From NCBI GenBank assembly GCA_019694455.1, contig JAIBBY010000014.1:34985-98984 (forward strand): a DNA stretch of 64,000 nt. The letters run 5' to 3'. This stretch comes from Pirellulales bacterium. Lineage in GTDB: Bacteria; Planctomycetota; Planctomycetia; Pirellulales; JAEUIK01. Under the pieces are notes generated by a model that made no database searches, was not told where the DNA came from, and worked only from the letters and a program-made list of their open reading frames with translations. A program made the translations under genes and the position numbers. Each line of letters opens with the position of its first letter. The stretch's first letter is position 1. This document shows positions 18,390-26,452 of the stretch, piece after piece.

Positions 18390-19684
18390 GCGAGGTCATC
18401 GTAGAAACGTCGGATGGGCCAACCGCGATAATCGTGCAGGTATCGACCCACTTGGATTTCGGGCCTCGCGATCCGGTAGGCGTGTCGAACATAGATTTGG
18501 TCTTGGCCCAACCGATCGAACCAAGGGCGCTTTCCATCGGCCGACTTGTCTCGTTGGACTGTCTCGTGGTGGGAACATAGCATCCGAGCGCATCCGCCAG
18601 CATCCAAGGGCTCGGCAAATGCGCCGAATCGCTCATCGAACAAGTTGTGGAGCGAAACTCCGGTGAGGCTCACTGCCGACAGGGCATGGTGTGCCGCCTC
18701 AAATCGTTTGTGAAGGCCATGCACACTTTTCGCAAATCCTTCATCGTTGCTGATGTCCGTCACACAGAATCCCTGGAGATCCGTCCTCGCCGCTTGTGCT
18801 CTCAGGACATCGAATGCGTCCTGAGCGCTACGAGCGAACGCCTCATAGGCTCGAATGGCTGCCAGCAGTGGACCGTAGGCAGGTTCTATTTGCTCCAGGC
18901 GATCATGCAGTCGCTCCTCGCGGAATGGCTCATCAGAGAATTCCTTCTGCAGCTTCCAGAGCGTCGAGAGGGCGCCCAGCTTGCGCTTGTCAGACGTAAG
19001 CAGATGCTCGCGGATGCACCGCCGCTCTCTCGCCTTCGCAGTCGCCGGCGCAAAGGCGTCCGCGAGTTCAGACCATGACCCCGAACCCCAGTTTGGCTTG
19101 GTTCGCGGCGGACTTTCGCCCAGGCTACGACGTACAGCGTCGGACCATCGCGAAATCAATGGTTTCGCGCTTTCGAGGCCGCCCAATCCTAACCCGCGGG
19201 CCCATGCATCAACTAATAAATCGGCATTTGGCCCCGCGCCCAGGTGAACGTCCACGAGCCCCAAATGGGACGCAAGTCGCTTGTAGACTCCGTGAAAACC
19301 GAAAATCCTGGGAGTCTTCAGGTAGCTGCGAGCATCGAGATAGCCGTGCTGATCCAGGGCGTGGCGCGTGACCAACGTTCCTGGCACGCCCCAGTTCGAG
19401 GAGTCTTCACCTCGGGATCGGACCATCGCTTCAACGATCAGCCATTCCCAGACCAAATAGGGCGATGCGTCGCGCAGGTTAGGATCGCTGTCGATGCCCT
19501 CGGTAACCAAGCATCCGACGGCCATTGCCGTGAGAAACCGAATCCTCTGCATCCGCTCGCGCACCGCCGGCACTAGTTGTACCGCCAACTGGTCGGCGAT
19601 CTGATACAACCCAAGCGGGTCCAGCGTGCCTTCGCTGGTTCCCGGTGGGTCGTAGGCGGTCAGAAATGGAAGCGTAACGGACAT
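18386..19684 (-). CDS. Unknown 432-residue protein, first gene of the putative defence operon
   Basis: No named family recognised. It begins with a block around DPPGTSEGTLDPLGLYQIAD and VPAVRERMQRIRFLTAMAV. It has a largely helical middle part (for instance RLHDRLEQIEPAYGPLLAAI, then AFARSAQDAFDVLRAQAART). It ends in a basic aromatic block (LCSHHETVQRDKSADGKRPW, then YVRHAYRIARP, then WPIRRFYDDL). The paired histidines and the KRPW motif could form a nucleic-acid or nucleotide site, but that is only a guess. As the promoter-proximal gene coupled to nuclease and helicase it may be a sensor or adaptor. There is no signal peptide or membrane span. Confidence 0.75.
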   Translation of the reverse strand: MSVTLPFLTAYDPPGTSEGTLDPLGLYQIADQLAVQLVPAVRERMQRIRFLTAMAVGCLVTEGIDSDPNLRDASPYLVWEWLIVEAMVRSRGEDSSNWGVPGTLVTRHALDQHGYLDARSYLKTPRIFGFHGVYKRLASHLGLVDVHLGAGPNADLLVDAWARGLGLGGLESAKPLISRWSDAVRRSLGESPPRTKPNWGSGSWSELADAFAPATAKARERRCIREHLLTSDKRKLGALSTLWKLQKEFSDEPFREERLHDRLEQIEPAYGPLLAAIRAYEAFARSAQDAFDVLRAQAARTDLQGFCVTDISNDEGFAKSVHGLHKRFEAAHHALSAVSLTGVSLHNLFDERFGAFAEPLDAGGCARMLCSHHETVQRDKSADGKRPWFDRLGQDQIYVRHAYRIARPEIQVGRYLHDYRGWPIRRFYDDLA

Positions 19685-19817
19685 GCGATTCGATGCTCAG
19701 TGCACCTCAATATTTATTGATGCGGCTACTCGTACGGAGTGGCCACATTGACCAAGAGTCTTCTCCAAATCAATGCTGCGAAATATTCGGTATCCATTTG
19801 CCCATCGGGTCTCGTCG

Positions 19818-20004
19818 CCCCCAACAGCGCGCGATTCAACCAGCGCGCTGGCGATGTGAGTTTCCGCCCCCGCCAAACCCAGCTTGACATCAAGTACTGT
19901 TCATAAGTATAGTATCTGCCAGAAGGTGCTAGCAGTGCTATCGCGCGATGAACAGACGCAATTCCTCCGTCAACGCTTGCGGCAAATCGAGGCCCCATCG
20001 CCGG
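19818..20004 (+). repeat. Right copy of the 187-bp direct repeat (promoter and start of intact imuA)
   Basis: Partner of 13233-13419 with two mismatches. This copy continues without interruption into the full imuA gene, so it is the functional one. The repeat's left edge lies in the middle of non-coding sequence 66 bases before the promoter, and its right edge lies inside imuA codon 24. Confidence 0.95.
19884..19914 (+). promoter_or_regulatory. imuA-imuB-dnaE2 promoter with LexA-like SOS box
   Basis: TTGACA (19884-19889), 18-base spacer, TATAGT (19908-19913). A palindromic TACTGT-N8-ATAGTA at 19895-19914 differs from the gammaproteobacterial LexA consensus TACTGT-N8-ACAGTA at one position and covers the -10 hexamer, the usual place for repression. 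ImuA-ImuB-DnaE2 cassettes are known members of the SOS response. That the local LexA reads this very motif is inference, since LexA boxes vary between phyla and no lexA gene is in the window. Confidence 0.7.
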
Positions 20005-20642
20005 CAGCGGCGCCGATCTCCAGCGGCATCTCCGCGCTGGACGCCCTGTTGCCCGCGCGCGGATTTCGCCAGGGAACCTTGATCGAATGGCTAGGAAGCG
20101 GCGCGACGACATTGGCCCTCTTCGCCGCGCGGCAGGCGTGCCGCGCCGGCCCAGGGGCCTTGGTGGTCATCGACCCGCAGCGCCGATTTTTTCCGCCGGC
20201 CGCCGCTGGCCTGGGCATCGACCTCAGCCGACTGGTGGTGGTTTGCCCCGCCACGTTGACCGATGCGAGTTGGGCCTGGAATCAGGCGCTGCGCTGCTCG
20301 GCGATTGCGGCCGTGCTCGGTTGGCCCGCGCGGCTGGGCAGTCGGGAATTTCGCCGTTGGCAATTGGCGGCGGAAGCGGGGGGCGCGCTGGGGCTATTGG
20401 TGCGCCCCGCCAGCGCCGCGCGCGGCCCCAGTTGGGCCGATGTGCGATTGCACGCGCAGCCGCTCCCCGCGCCAGGCCATCGCCGCTGGCAGGTGGAGAC
20501 GTTGTATTGCCGCGGCGCCGAGTCGGGCCGAGCGGTGGAGATCGAGATCGACGAGGAGGGTTCGTTTCGTGAGACGCGTTCTCTGCCTGTGGTTTCCGCG
20601 CTGGCCGCTGCAGCGCCTGCTGCGCGCCCGGCCGGAGCTTAA
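19935..20642 (+). CDS. imuA: ImuA, RecA-like accessory protein of error-prone repair
   Basis: 235 residues from GTG 19935, the start best spaced (8 bases) from the ribosome site AGAAGG; earlier in-frame TTG/GTG codons fall in the promoter. The RecA-like fold is visible in ISSGISALDALLPARGFRQG, LIEWLGSGATTLALFAARQA and GALVVIDPQRRFFPPAAAGL. The Walker A of RecA is not conserved, as is usual in ImuA. It is thought to bring ImuB and DnaE2 to damaged DNA. It overlaps imuB by 74 bases. The first 23 codons are duplicated on the other side of the island. Confidence 0.9.
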   Translation: MLSRDEQTQFLRQRLRQIEAPSPAAAPISSGISALDALLPARGFRQGTLIEWLGSGATTLALFAARQACRAGPGALVVIDPQRRFFPPAAAGLGIDLSRLVVVCPATLTDASWAWNQALRCSAIAAVLGWPARLGSREFRRWQLAAEAGGALGLLVRPASAARGPSWADVRLHAQPLPAPGHRRWQVETLYCRGAESGRAVEIEIDEEGSFRETRSLPVVSALAAAAPAARPAGA

Positions 20643-22038
20643 GCGCCGCGCCGTCGCGATCTATCAGCAACAGCGCGGTCTCAAGGTTGTCGACTCGAAT
20701 CGGCCGGGCGTGCTGCCGGGCACGCCAGTGGCCGAAGTCGCCGGTCTCTGCTGGGTGGCGCACGATCCGGCCGCCGATCGGCGCGCCTTGGAAGAACTGG
20801 CCGACTGGTGCGAGCCGTTCAGCCCCATCATCGGCCTGGAAAACGCCGATCCGCCCGACAGCTTGTTGCTCGATGTCACCGGCCTTGGGCCCTTGTTTGG
20901 CGACGAGGCCGCGCTGGCCGAGCGGTTGGCCCGCGCGCTGGCGCGGCAGCGGCTGCGCGTTCGCCTTGCCTTGGCCGACACCGTGGGCGCGGCCTGGGCG
21001 CTGGCGCATGCGGGGGGAGAGTTCACGGTTGTTCCGTCTGGCGGCGGCGAGGCGGCCCTGGTCGATTTGCCGGTGGCCGCGCTGCGACTCGCGCCGAGTC
21101 AGACGGCCCTGCTCCAAGAGCTTGGCGTGCAGCGTGTGGGGCAATTGCTCGCGTTGCCGCGCGCCAGCTTGGCGCGCCGCTTTGGAGCGGCGCTGCTACT
21201 GCGCGTCGATCAGGCGCTGGGACGGGTTCCCGAGACGATTGTCTCCCATCGGCCGTCGCCAGAAGTTGTCGTGGAACGGCAGTTAGAACATCCCTTGCAG
21301 CAGCGCGAGGCGCTAGCGCAACTCATCGCCGCGCTGGTCGAACAACTCGCGCGGCGACTGGCCGAGCGTCAGATGGGAGCGATCCAACTCGCTTGCCAGA
21401 TCGTTTGCCAGCCGGGCGAGGCGCAGTTTGTCGTCGGGCTCTTCCAACCCAGCGCCACGGCCAGGCATCTGTCGGAACTGTTTCAAACGCGACTGGACCA
21501 AATCGAACTGCCGGGGCCGTTTGTCGCCGTGCGCTTATCGGTGCTGTCGGCCGCGCGGCTGGCGACGCGGCAACGGGCGCTGTTCGACGATCCGCAAGAT
21601 CGCCGCCGCGAGCTGGCTTTGTTTGTCGATCGGCTGAGCAGTCGCCTGGGCCAGGGAGCGGTGCTCCAGGCGGCGCTCGTTCCCGACGCGCAACCCGAGT
21701 ACGCCTATCGCTACGCGCCGCTCGCCGGCGCCCGGAGCCGTCGTGGACCATCGGAAAAGCGAGCCGTCGCTGATCTCTCGCGTCCGCTTCTCTTGGAGCC
21801 GCGGCCGATCGCGCTGGTGGCCATCGCGGTCGCTCCGCAAGGGGCACCGCGCCAGTTTGTCTGGCGCGGCCAGTCGATGCGGGTTGCCCGCAGTTGGGGG
21901 CCAGAACGGATTCAAACCGGTTGGTGGCGCGGGCGGCGCATTCGCAGAGACTACTACCGCGTGGAGGTCGAGGCGGGGGACCGCTACTGGCTGTTCCGTA
22001 GCGGCGGACAATGGTTTTTGCATGGAGTGTTCGATTGA
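20569..22038 (+). CDS. imuB: ImuB, Y-family polymerase-like protein without a complete active site
   Basis: 489 residues from GTG 20569 (VRRVLCLWFPRWPLQRLLRA), the typical ImuB start; the open frame continues upstream inside imuA but is not protein-like there. Y-family landmarks: VDSNRPGVLPGTPVAEVAGL, then DSLLLDVTGLGPLFGDEAAL, then LGVQRVGQLLALPRASLARR (helix-hairpin-helix thumb), with a little-finger domain after residue 230. The acidic catalytic residues of DinB are not seen at their places, as in known ImuB proteins, which serve as a clamp-binding hub rather than a polymerase. Its stop overlaps the dnaE2 start by one base (TGATG). Confidence 0.9.
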   Translation: MRRVLCLWFPRWPLQRLLRARPELKRRAVAIYQQQRGLKVVDSNRPGVLPGTPVAEVAGLCWVAHDPAADRRALEELADWCEPFSPIIGLENADPPDSLLLDVTGLGPLFGDEAALAERLARALARQRLRVRLALADTVGAAWALAHAGGEFTVVPSGGGEAALVDLPVAALRLAPSQTALLQELGVQRVGQLLALPRASLARRFGAALLLRVDQALGRVPETIVSHRPSPEVVVERQLEHPLQQREALAQLIAALVEQLARRLAERQMGAIQLACQIVCQPGEAQFVVGLFQPSATARHLSELFQTRLDQIELPGPFVAVRLSVLSAARLATRQRALFDDPQDRRRELALFVDRLSSRLGQGAVLQAALVPDAQPEYAYRYAPLAGARSRRGPSEKRAVADLSRPLLLEPRPIALVAIAVAPQGAPRQFVWRGQSMRVARSWGPERIQTGWWRGRRIRRDYYRVEVEAGDRYWLFRSGGQWFLHGVFD

Positions 22039-25000
22039 TGCCCGAGCTGCGCCCACCGGAACAAACGAGCCATCGATCCTCCCGGCGCCGCCTCAGCGCC
22101 GGCTCTGGGGCCTATGCCGAGCTGCGCTGCAAATCGAATTTCTCCTTTTTAGAAGGGGCGTCGCATCCCGACGAGCTAGTGGCCCGCGCCGCCGAACTGG
22201 GTTACGCCGCTTTGGCGATCACCGATCGCAACACGTTGGCCGGCGTGGTGCGGGCGCATGCCGCCGCCAGGCAAGTCGGGCTGCCGTTGTTGATCGGCGC
22301 CGAAGTCGCCCTGGTCGACGCGCCCTCCGTAGTGCTGTTGACCATCGATCGCGCGGGCTACGCCAATTTGTGCCGCCTGTTGACCCTGGGAAAACGTCGC
22401 GCTGAAAAGGGGGATTGTCATCTGCTCTTTGCCGATCTGGTGGCGCATGCCGAAAACCTGTTGGCGTGCGTCCCCCTGGTTCAGCGGCAGCGCGGCGCTC
22501 CGTCTGCTGCCCAGCTCAAGTCGATCTCGCCTGCGGCCGCGGCTTGGAACGGCGGCGAACAATGGACTTCGTTGCCGTCGCTGTGCGCCGTTCGCGAGCT
22601 GTTTGGAGATCGCGCCTATGCCTTGGCCGAACTCCATGCCGGTCCCGACGACGGCGCGCGACTGCAGCGCATGCGCCTCTTGGCCCAGCAGGCCCGCTTG
22701 CCTTTGGCGGCCTCGGGCGACGCGCATTATCACGTCCCTCAAAGGCAAGCGCTCTGCGATGTGCTGACGGCGGTGCGCTGGGGCTGCGACGTCTCGCAGA
22801 CTGGCCAGCGGATCTTTGCCAACGCCGAGCGGCATCTGCAGTCGCCGCGCGAGCGACTCGCCGCCTTCGCCGCTTGCCCGGAGACGGTCGCCCGCACCGT
22901 CGAGATCGCCCAACGCTGCCACTTTTCTCTCGATCAGTTGCGCTACGAGTATCCCGAAGAGCTTTCGCCGCCGGGCGAAACCCCCTTGGCGTATTTGCGG
23001 CGGCTCACCGAAGCCGGCGCCCAAGAGCGATACCCGCATGGCGTTTCCGACCATGTACGCGGACTCTTGGCGCACGAACTGCAGTTGATCGAGGAGCTGC
23101 GCTACGAGGCTTATTTTCTGACGGTCTGGGACTTGGTGCGCTTTGCGCGCTCGCGCGGCATCTTGTGCCAGGGGCGTGGCTCGGCGGCCAATTCCGTCGT
23201 TTGCTATTGCCTCGGCGTCACGTCGGTGGCGCCAGAGCAATTAGATGTGCTGTTCGAGCGGTTCATCAGCAAGGAACGCAACGAGGCGCCCGATATCGAC
23301 GTCGATTTCGAGCACGAGCGCCGCGAGGAGGTGTTGCAGTACATCTACGAAAAATATGGCCGCCAGCGCGCCGCCATGACCGCCGAGGTGATCTGCTACC
23401 GGCCCAAGTCGGCCATTCGCGACGTCGGCAAGGCGCTGGGCATTTCGCTCGATCGCGTCGACGCTTTGGCCAAGCTGGTCGATCCCTATGGCGACTCGGC
23501 GCAAATCGCCCAGCGTGTGCGCGAGGCGGGGCTCGATCCCCAATCGCCCGTCGTTCAGCGACTCATTCCCCTGGTGCGGGAGTTGCTGGGCTTTCCGCGG
23601 CATCTCTCGCAGCACGTAGGGGGCATGGTCATCACCCGCGCGCCGCTTTGCGAACTGGTCCCCATCGAAAACGCCGCCATGCCAGGTCGCACTGTCATCG
23701 AGTGGAACAAGGACGACCTCGATGAGCTCGGCATCCTCAAGGTCGATTGCCTGTCGCTCGGCATGCTGACCGCCATTCGCAAGTGCTTTGATCTGATCCG
23801 TGAGCGCCACGATCGTCGCCTGACGTTGGCCGATGTGCCCGAAGGGGATCAGCAGGTTTACGACATGATCTGCCGGGCCGACACGATTGGCGTGTTTCAG
23901 ATCGAGAGCCGCGCGCAGATGAGCATGCTGCCGCGTCTCAAGCCGCGCTGCTACTACGATCTGGTGGTCGAGGTGGCGATTGTTCGCCCCGGCCCCATTC
24001 AAGGCAACATGGTCCATCCTTACTTGCGCCGGCGGACCCAGCAGGAAAAGGTGACTTATCCCAACGAGGCGGTGCGCCAGGTACTGGAAAAAACCCTTGG
24101 TGTCCCCCTCTTTCAAGAGCAGGCCATGCGCTTGGCGGTCGTCGCGGCGGGCTTCACCCCTGGAGAGGCCGATCAACTCCGCCGCGCGATGGCGGCCTGG
24201 CGGCGGCCGGGTCTGATCGGCGAGTTTCGCAAAAAGCTGATCGACGGCATGTTGGCCAATGGACTGTCGGAGGAGTTCGCCATTCGCCTCTTTCAGCAGA
24301 TTCAAGGATTTGGCGAGTATGGCTTTCCCGAGTCGCATGCCGCGAGCTTCGCGCGGTTGGTGTACGTGTCGGCCTGGCTCAAGCGCTATTACCCGGCCGA
24401 GTTCTGCGCGGCGCTCGTCAATAGCCAGCCGATGGGTTTTTATGCCCCGTCGCAACTGGTGCGCGACGCGCGCGAGCATGACGTGGAGGTGCTGCCCGTC
24501 GATGTGAATTACAGCCACTGGGATTGCGTCCTCGAAGGGGGCGCGGTGCGGCTTGGTCTGCGCCTGGTCAGCGGCCTTTCCGCGGCGCATGCCGCGCGCG
24601 TCGAAAAGGGGCGGCGTCCCTTTCGCTCGCTCGACGATCTGGTCCGCCGCACGGGGCTTAAGCCTGCGACCATCGCCTTGCTGGCCCGCTCCGACGCCTT
24701 TGGGTCGCTCGCGCTCACGCGGCGGCAGTCGCTCTGGCAATCGCTGTCGCACGAAACCAAATCGCAACCCTTGCTCGCCGATCTGGAAGACGACGAACCG
24801 CTGGCCGAATTGCCGGCCATGAGCGACCAGGAGGAAGTCGCCGCCGATTTTCGCCTGTTGGGGCTCTCGCTCAAGGCGCATCCCATGTCGTTTCTTCGCG
24901 GGGAGATGGAGCAACTGCGCGTCACGCCGGCGGCCCAACTGCGCGCTGGAAAAGACGGCGGACTGGTGCGCGTGGCCGGCATCGTGCTGGTCCGCCAGCG

Positions 25001-25241
25001 CCCCAGCACGGCCAAGGGAATCACCTTCGTCACGCTCGAAGACGAGACCGGCGTCGCCAATCTGATTATCCGCATGCAGGTGTGGGAGCGCTACCACCGA
25101 GTCGCCCGCACGGCCGTGGCGCTCGTTGCCCAGGGACGTTTGCAAATCCAGCACGACGTGGTCCACGTGCTCGTCTCGAAGCTGGAAGACGTCGGCGCGC
25201 GGCTGCGCGTCGCGGCGTCGCAGTCGCGCGATTTTCACTAG
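22038..25241 (+). CDS. dnaE2: DnaE2, error-prone DNA polymerase III alpha-type subunit
   Basis: 1067 residues from ATG 22038. The N-terminal PHP domain begins CKSNFSFLEGASHPDELVAR, the DnaE2 form. The C-family palm carries RGSAANSVVCYCLGV, then ERNEAPDIDVDFEHERREEV (catalytic aspartates near residues 418-420), then LGILKVDCLSLGML (third aspartate). The HhH and OB domains follow (VRVAGIVLVRQRPSTAKG, VTLEDETGVANLIIR). With ImuA and ImuB it carries out translesion synthesis and causes SOS mutagenesis. It is last in the operon and no clear terminator hairpin was seen after it. Confidence 0.95.
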   Translation: MPELRPPEQTSHRSSRRRLSAGSGAYAELRCKSNFSFLEGASHPDELVARAAELGYAALAITDRNTLAGVVRAHAAARQVGLPLLIGAEVALVDAPSVVLLTIDRAGYANLCRLLTLGKRRAEKGDCHLLFADLVAHAENLLACVPLVQRQRGAPSAAQLKSISPAAAAWNGGEQWTSLPSLCAVRELFGDRAYALAELHAGPDDGARLQRMRLLAQQARLPLAASGDAHYHVPQRQALCDVLTAVRWGCDVSQTGQRIFANAERHLQSPRERLAAFAACPETVARTVEIAQRCHFSLDQLRYEYPEELSPPGETPLAYLRRLTEAGAQERYPHGVSDHVRGLLAHELQLIEELRYEAYFLTVWDLVRFARSRGILCQGRGSAANSVVCYCLGVTSVAPEQLDVLFERFISKERNEAPDIDVDFEHERREEVLQYIYEKYGRQRAAMTAEVICYRPKSAIRDVGKALGISLDRVDALAKLVDPYGDSAQIAQRVREAGLDPQSPVVQRLIPLVRELLGFPRHLSQHVGGMVITRAPLCELVPIENAAMPGRTVIEWNKDDLDELGILKVDCLSLGMLTAIRKCFDLIRERHDRRLTLADVPEGDQQVYDMICRADTIGVFQIESRAQMSMLPRLKPRCYYDLVVEVAIVRPGPIQGNMVHPYLRRRTQQEKVTYPNEAVRQVLEKTLGVPLFQEQAMRLAVVAAGFTPGEADQLRRAMAAWRRPGLIGEFRKKLIDGMLANGLSEEFAIRLFQQIQGFGEYGFPESHAASFARLVYVSAWLKRYYPAEFCAALVNSQPMGFYAPSQLVRDAREHDVEVLPVDVNYSHWDCVLEGGAVRLGLRLVSGLSAAHAARVEKGRRPFRSLDDLVRRTGLKPATIALLARSDAFGSLALTRRQSLWQSLSHETKSQPLLADLEDDEPLAELPAMSDQEEVAADFRLLGLSLKAHPMSFLRGEMEQLRVTPAAQLRAGKDGGLVRVAGIVLVRQRPSTAKGITFVTLEDETGVANLIIRMQVWERYHRVARTAVALVAQGRLQIQHDVVHVLVSKLEDVGARLRVAASQSRDFH

Positions 25242-25362
25242 CGGTCTGCATCCGCTTGGCCCGCCGCGCGCCGAGCGGCGACCAACGACCAAGCGCCAAC
25301 CGGCGAAACCGCCGCAAAACTGCTAAACTATCGACATCATTGGCTACCCCTGGAGCGCAATC

Positions 25363-26448
25363 ATGAACGACTCGAACTGGATGATCTACGGCGCCAACGG
25401 CTACACCGGCGAGCTAACCGCCCGCGAGGCGGCCCGCCGCGGCCTGCATCCCGTGCTGGCCGGACGCTCACGCGACAAAGTCGAACGGTTGGCACGCGAA
25501 CTCGATTGCCCCAGCCGAGTCTTCGATCTGCAAAGCCCCGACCAGATCGCGCGCGAGATCAAAGACATGGCGGTGGTCGCACACTGCGCGGGGCCCTTTT
25601 CCGCCACTGCTCGGCCGATGATGGACGCCTGCCTCAAAGCCTGCGCTCACTACTGCGATATCACCGGCGAACTCGAAGTGATCGAGGCGGGCGCCGAGCG
25701 CGACGGCCGCGCCCGCGAGGCCGGCATCGCGATGATCCCGGCGCTCGGCTTCGATGTCGTCCCCAGCGATTGCCTGGCCGCCACCGTCGCCGAGGCGCTT
25801 CCCGGCGCCAGCCAATTGCAATTGGCCTTTGCCGGCAGCGGCGGCTGGAGTCCCGGCACAATGAAGACCATGATCGAAAGCCTGCCCAAGGGGGGGCGTG
25901 CCCGCGTCGCCGGCCGCATCACCAAAGTGCCTGCCGCCTGGAAGGACATGGAAGTTCCCTTTGCCAGCGGCCCCAAGCGCTGCGTCACCATTCCCTGGGG
26001 CGACGTCGCCAGCGCCTACTACTCGACCGCCATTCCCAACATCGAAGTCTACACGGCCGTGCCGCCGAGCCAGATCAAGCAGATGCGCCGCACCCGCTGG
26101 CTGATGCCGCTCGCCGGCATCACTTTCGTGCAGAAGATCATGAAGGGACGCGTCGAGCGCTCGATCAAAGGGCCGAGCGAACAAGGCCTGCGTGAAAGCC
26201 GCTCGTCCCTCTGGGCGCGGGCGATCCATGCCGATGGACGCCGGATCGACGCCACATTAGAAACCGCCGGCGGCTATCCGCTGACCGTGCTCACCACGCT
26301 GGCCGCGGTCGAAAGGCTGCTCGCCGGGCTAGGCCCCAAAGGCTTCGCCACGCCGTCGCGTGCCTTCGGCAAGGAGTTTATTTTAGAAGCCGCTCCCGAA
26401 TCGAAACTCACCCTGCAACAGCCGGTTGTCGCCGGCGCCACGAGGTAA
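25363..26448 (+). CDS. Saccharopine-dehydrogenase-like NAD(P)-binding protein (trans-acting enoyl reductase type)
   Basis: A 361-residue protein. The N-terminal Rossmann fold is plain: MIYGANGYTGELTAREAARR (GxxGxxG pattern), LAGRSRDKVERLARELDC, then VVAHCAGPFSATARPMMDAC and HYCDITGELEVIE. This set marks the trans-acting enoyl reductase / saccharopine dehydrogenase-like group rather than true lysine metabolism. The reaction and substrate are not known from sequence. It is cytoplasmic. It starts 121 bases after dnaE2 and ends four bases before the sialidase-like gene, so those two are probably one transcript. Confidence 0.8.
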   Translation: MNDSNWMIYGANGYTGELTAREAARRGLHPVLAGRSRDKVERLARELDCPSRVFDLQSPDQIAREIKDMAVVAHCAGPFSATARPMMDACLKACAHYCDITGELEVIEAGAERDGRAREAGIAMIPALGFDVVPSDCLAATVAEALPGASQLQLAFAGSGGWSPGTMKTMIESLPKGGRARVAGRITKVPAAWKDMEVPFASGPKRCVTIPWGDVASAYYSTAIPNIEVYTAVPPSQIKQMRRTRWLMPLAGITFVQKIMKGRVERSIKGPSEQGLRESRSSLWARAIHADGRRIDATLETAGGYPLTVLTTLAAVERLLAGLGPKGFATPSRAFGKEFILEAAPESKLTLQQPVVAGATR

Positions 26449-26452
26449 CACC

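Larger units (their letters stand above)
13420..19817. mobile_element. Three-gene defence-like island between 187-bp direct repeats
   Basis: About 6.4 kb inserted at the 5' end of imuA. It contains only a minus-strand operon: a 432-residue unknown protein, a double-HKD phospholipase-D-type protein and an SNF2/DEAH helicase, joined by two ATGA overlaps. The packing is tight, with 9 bases between the helicase stop and the left repeat, and 133 bases between the first start codon and the right repeat. No transposase or integrase lies inside and no short inverted ends are visible. GC content looks lower than around it: 52-60% in three lines I counted inside, against 67% in one line of dnaE2. The flanking repeats would allow loss by homologous recombination. 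Uptake as a circle by single crossover at imuA would give exactly this layout (inference). Confidence 0.75.

Noticed and set aside
13429..19684. Assignment of the operon to DISARM
   Set aside because: A PLD protein and an SNF2 helicase fit DrmC and DrmD in general type, but no methyltransferase, DrmA or DUF1998 DrmB is present and the 432-aa protein matches none of them.
13233..20004. Island as a classical transposon
   Set aside because: No transposase, no terminal inverted repeats, and a 187-bp duplication is far too long for a target-site duplication.
22415..23725. 436-codon plus-strand frame inside dnaE2
   Set aside because: Out-of-phase shadow of dnaE2, Arg/Ala-rich without motifs.
23241..25292. 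683-codon open frame antisense to dnaE2
   Set aside because: A GC-rich shadow: dnaE2 on the plus strand has complete polymerase motifs, while the antisense product shows no domain and an Arg/His/Gln-rich makeup.
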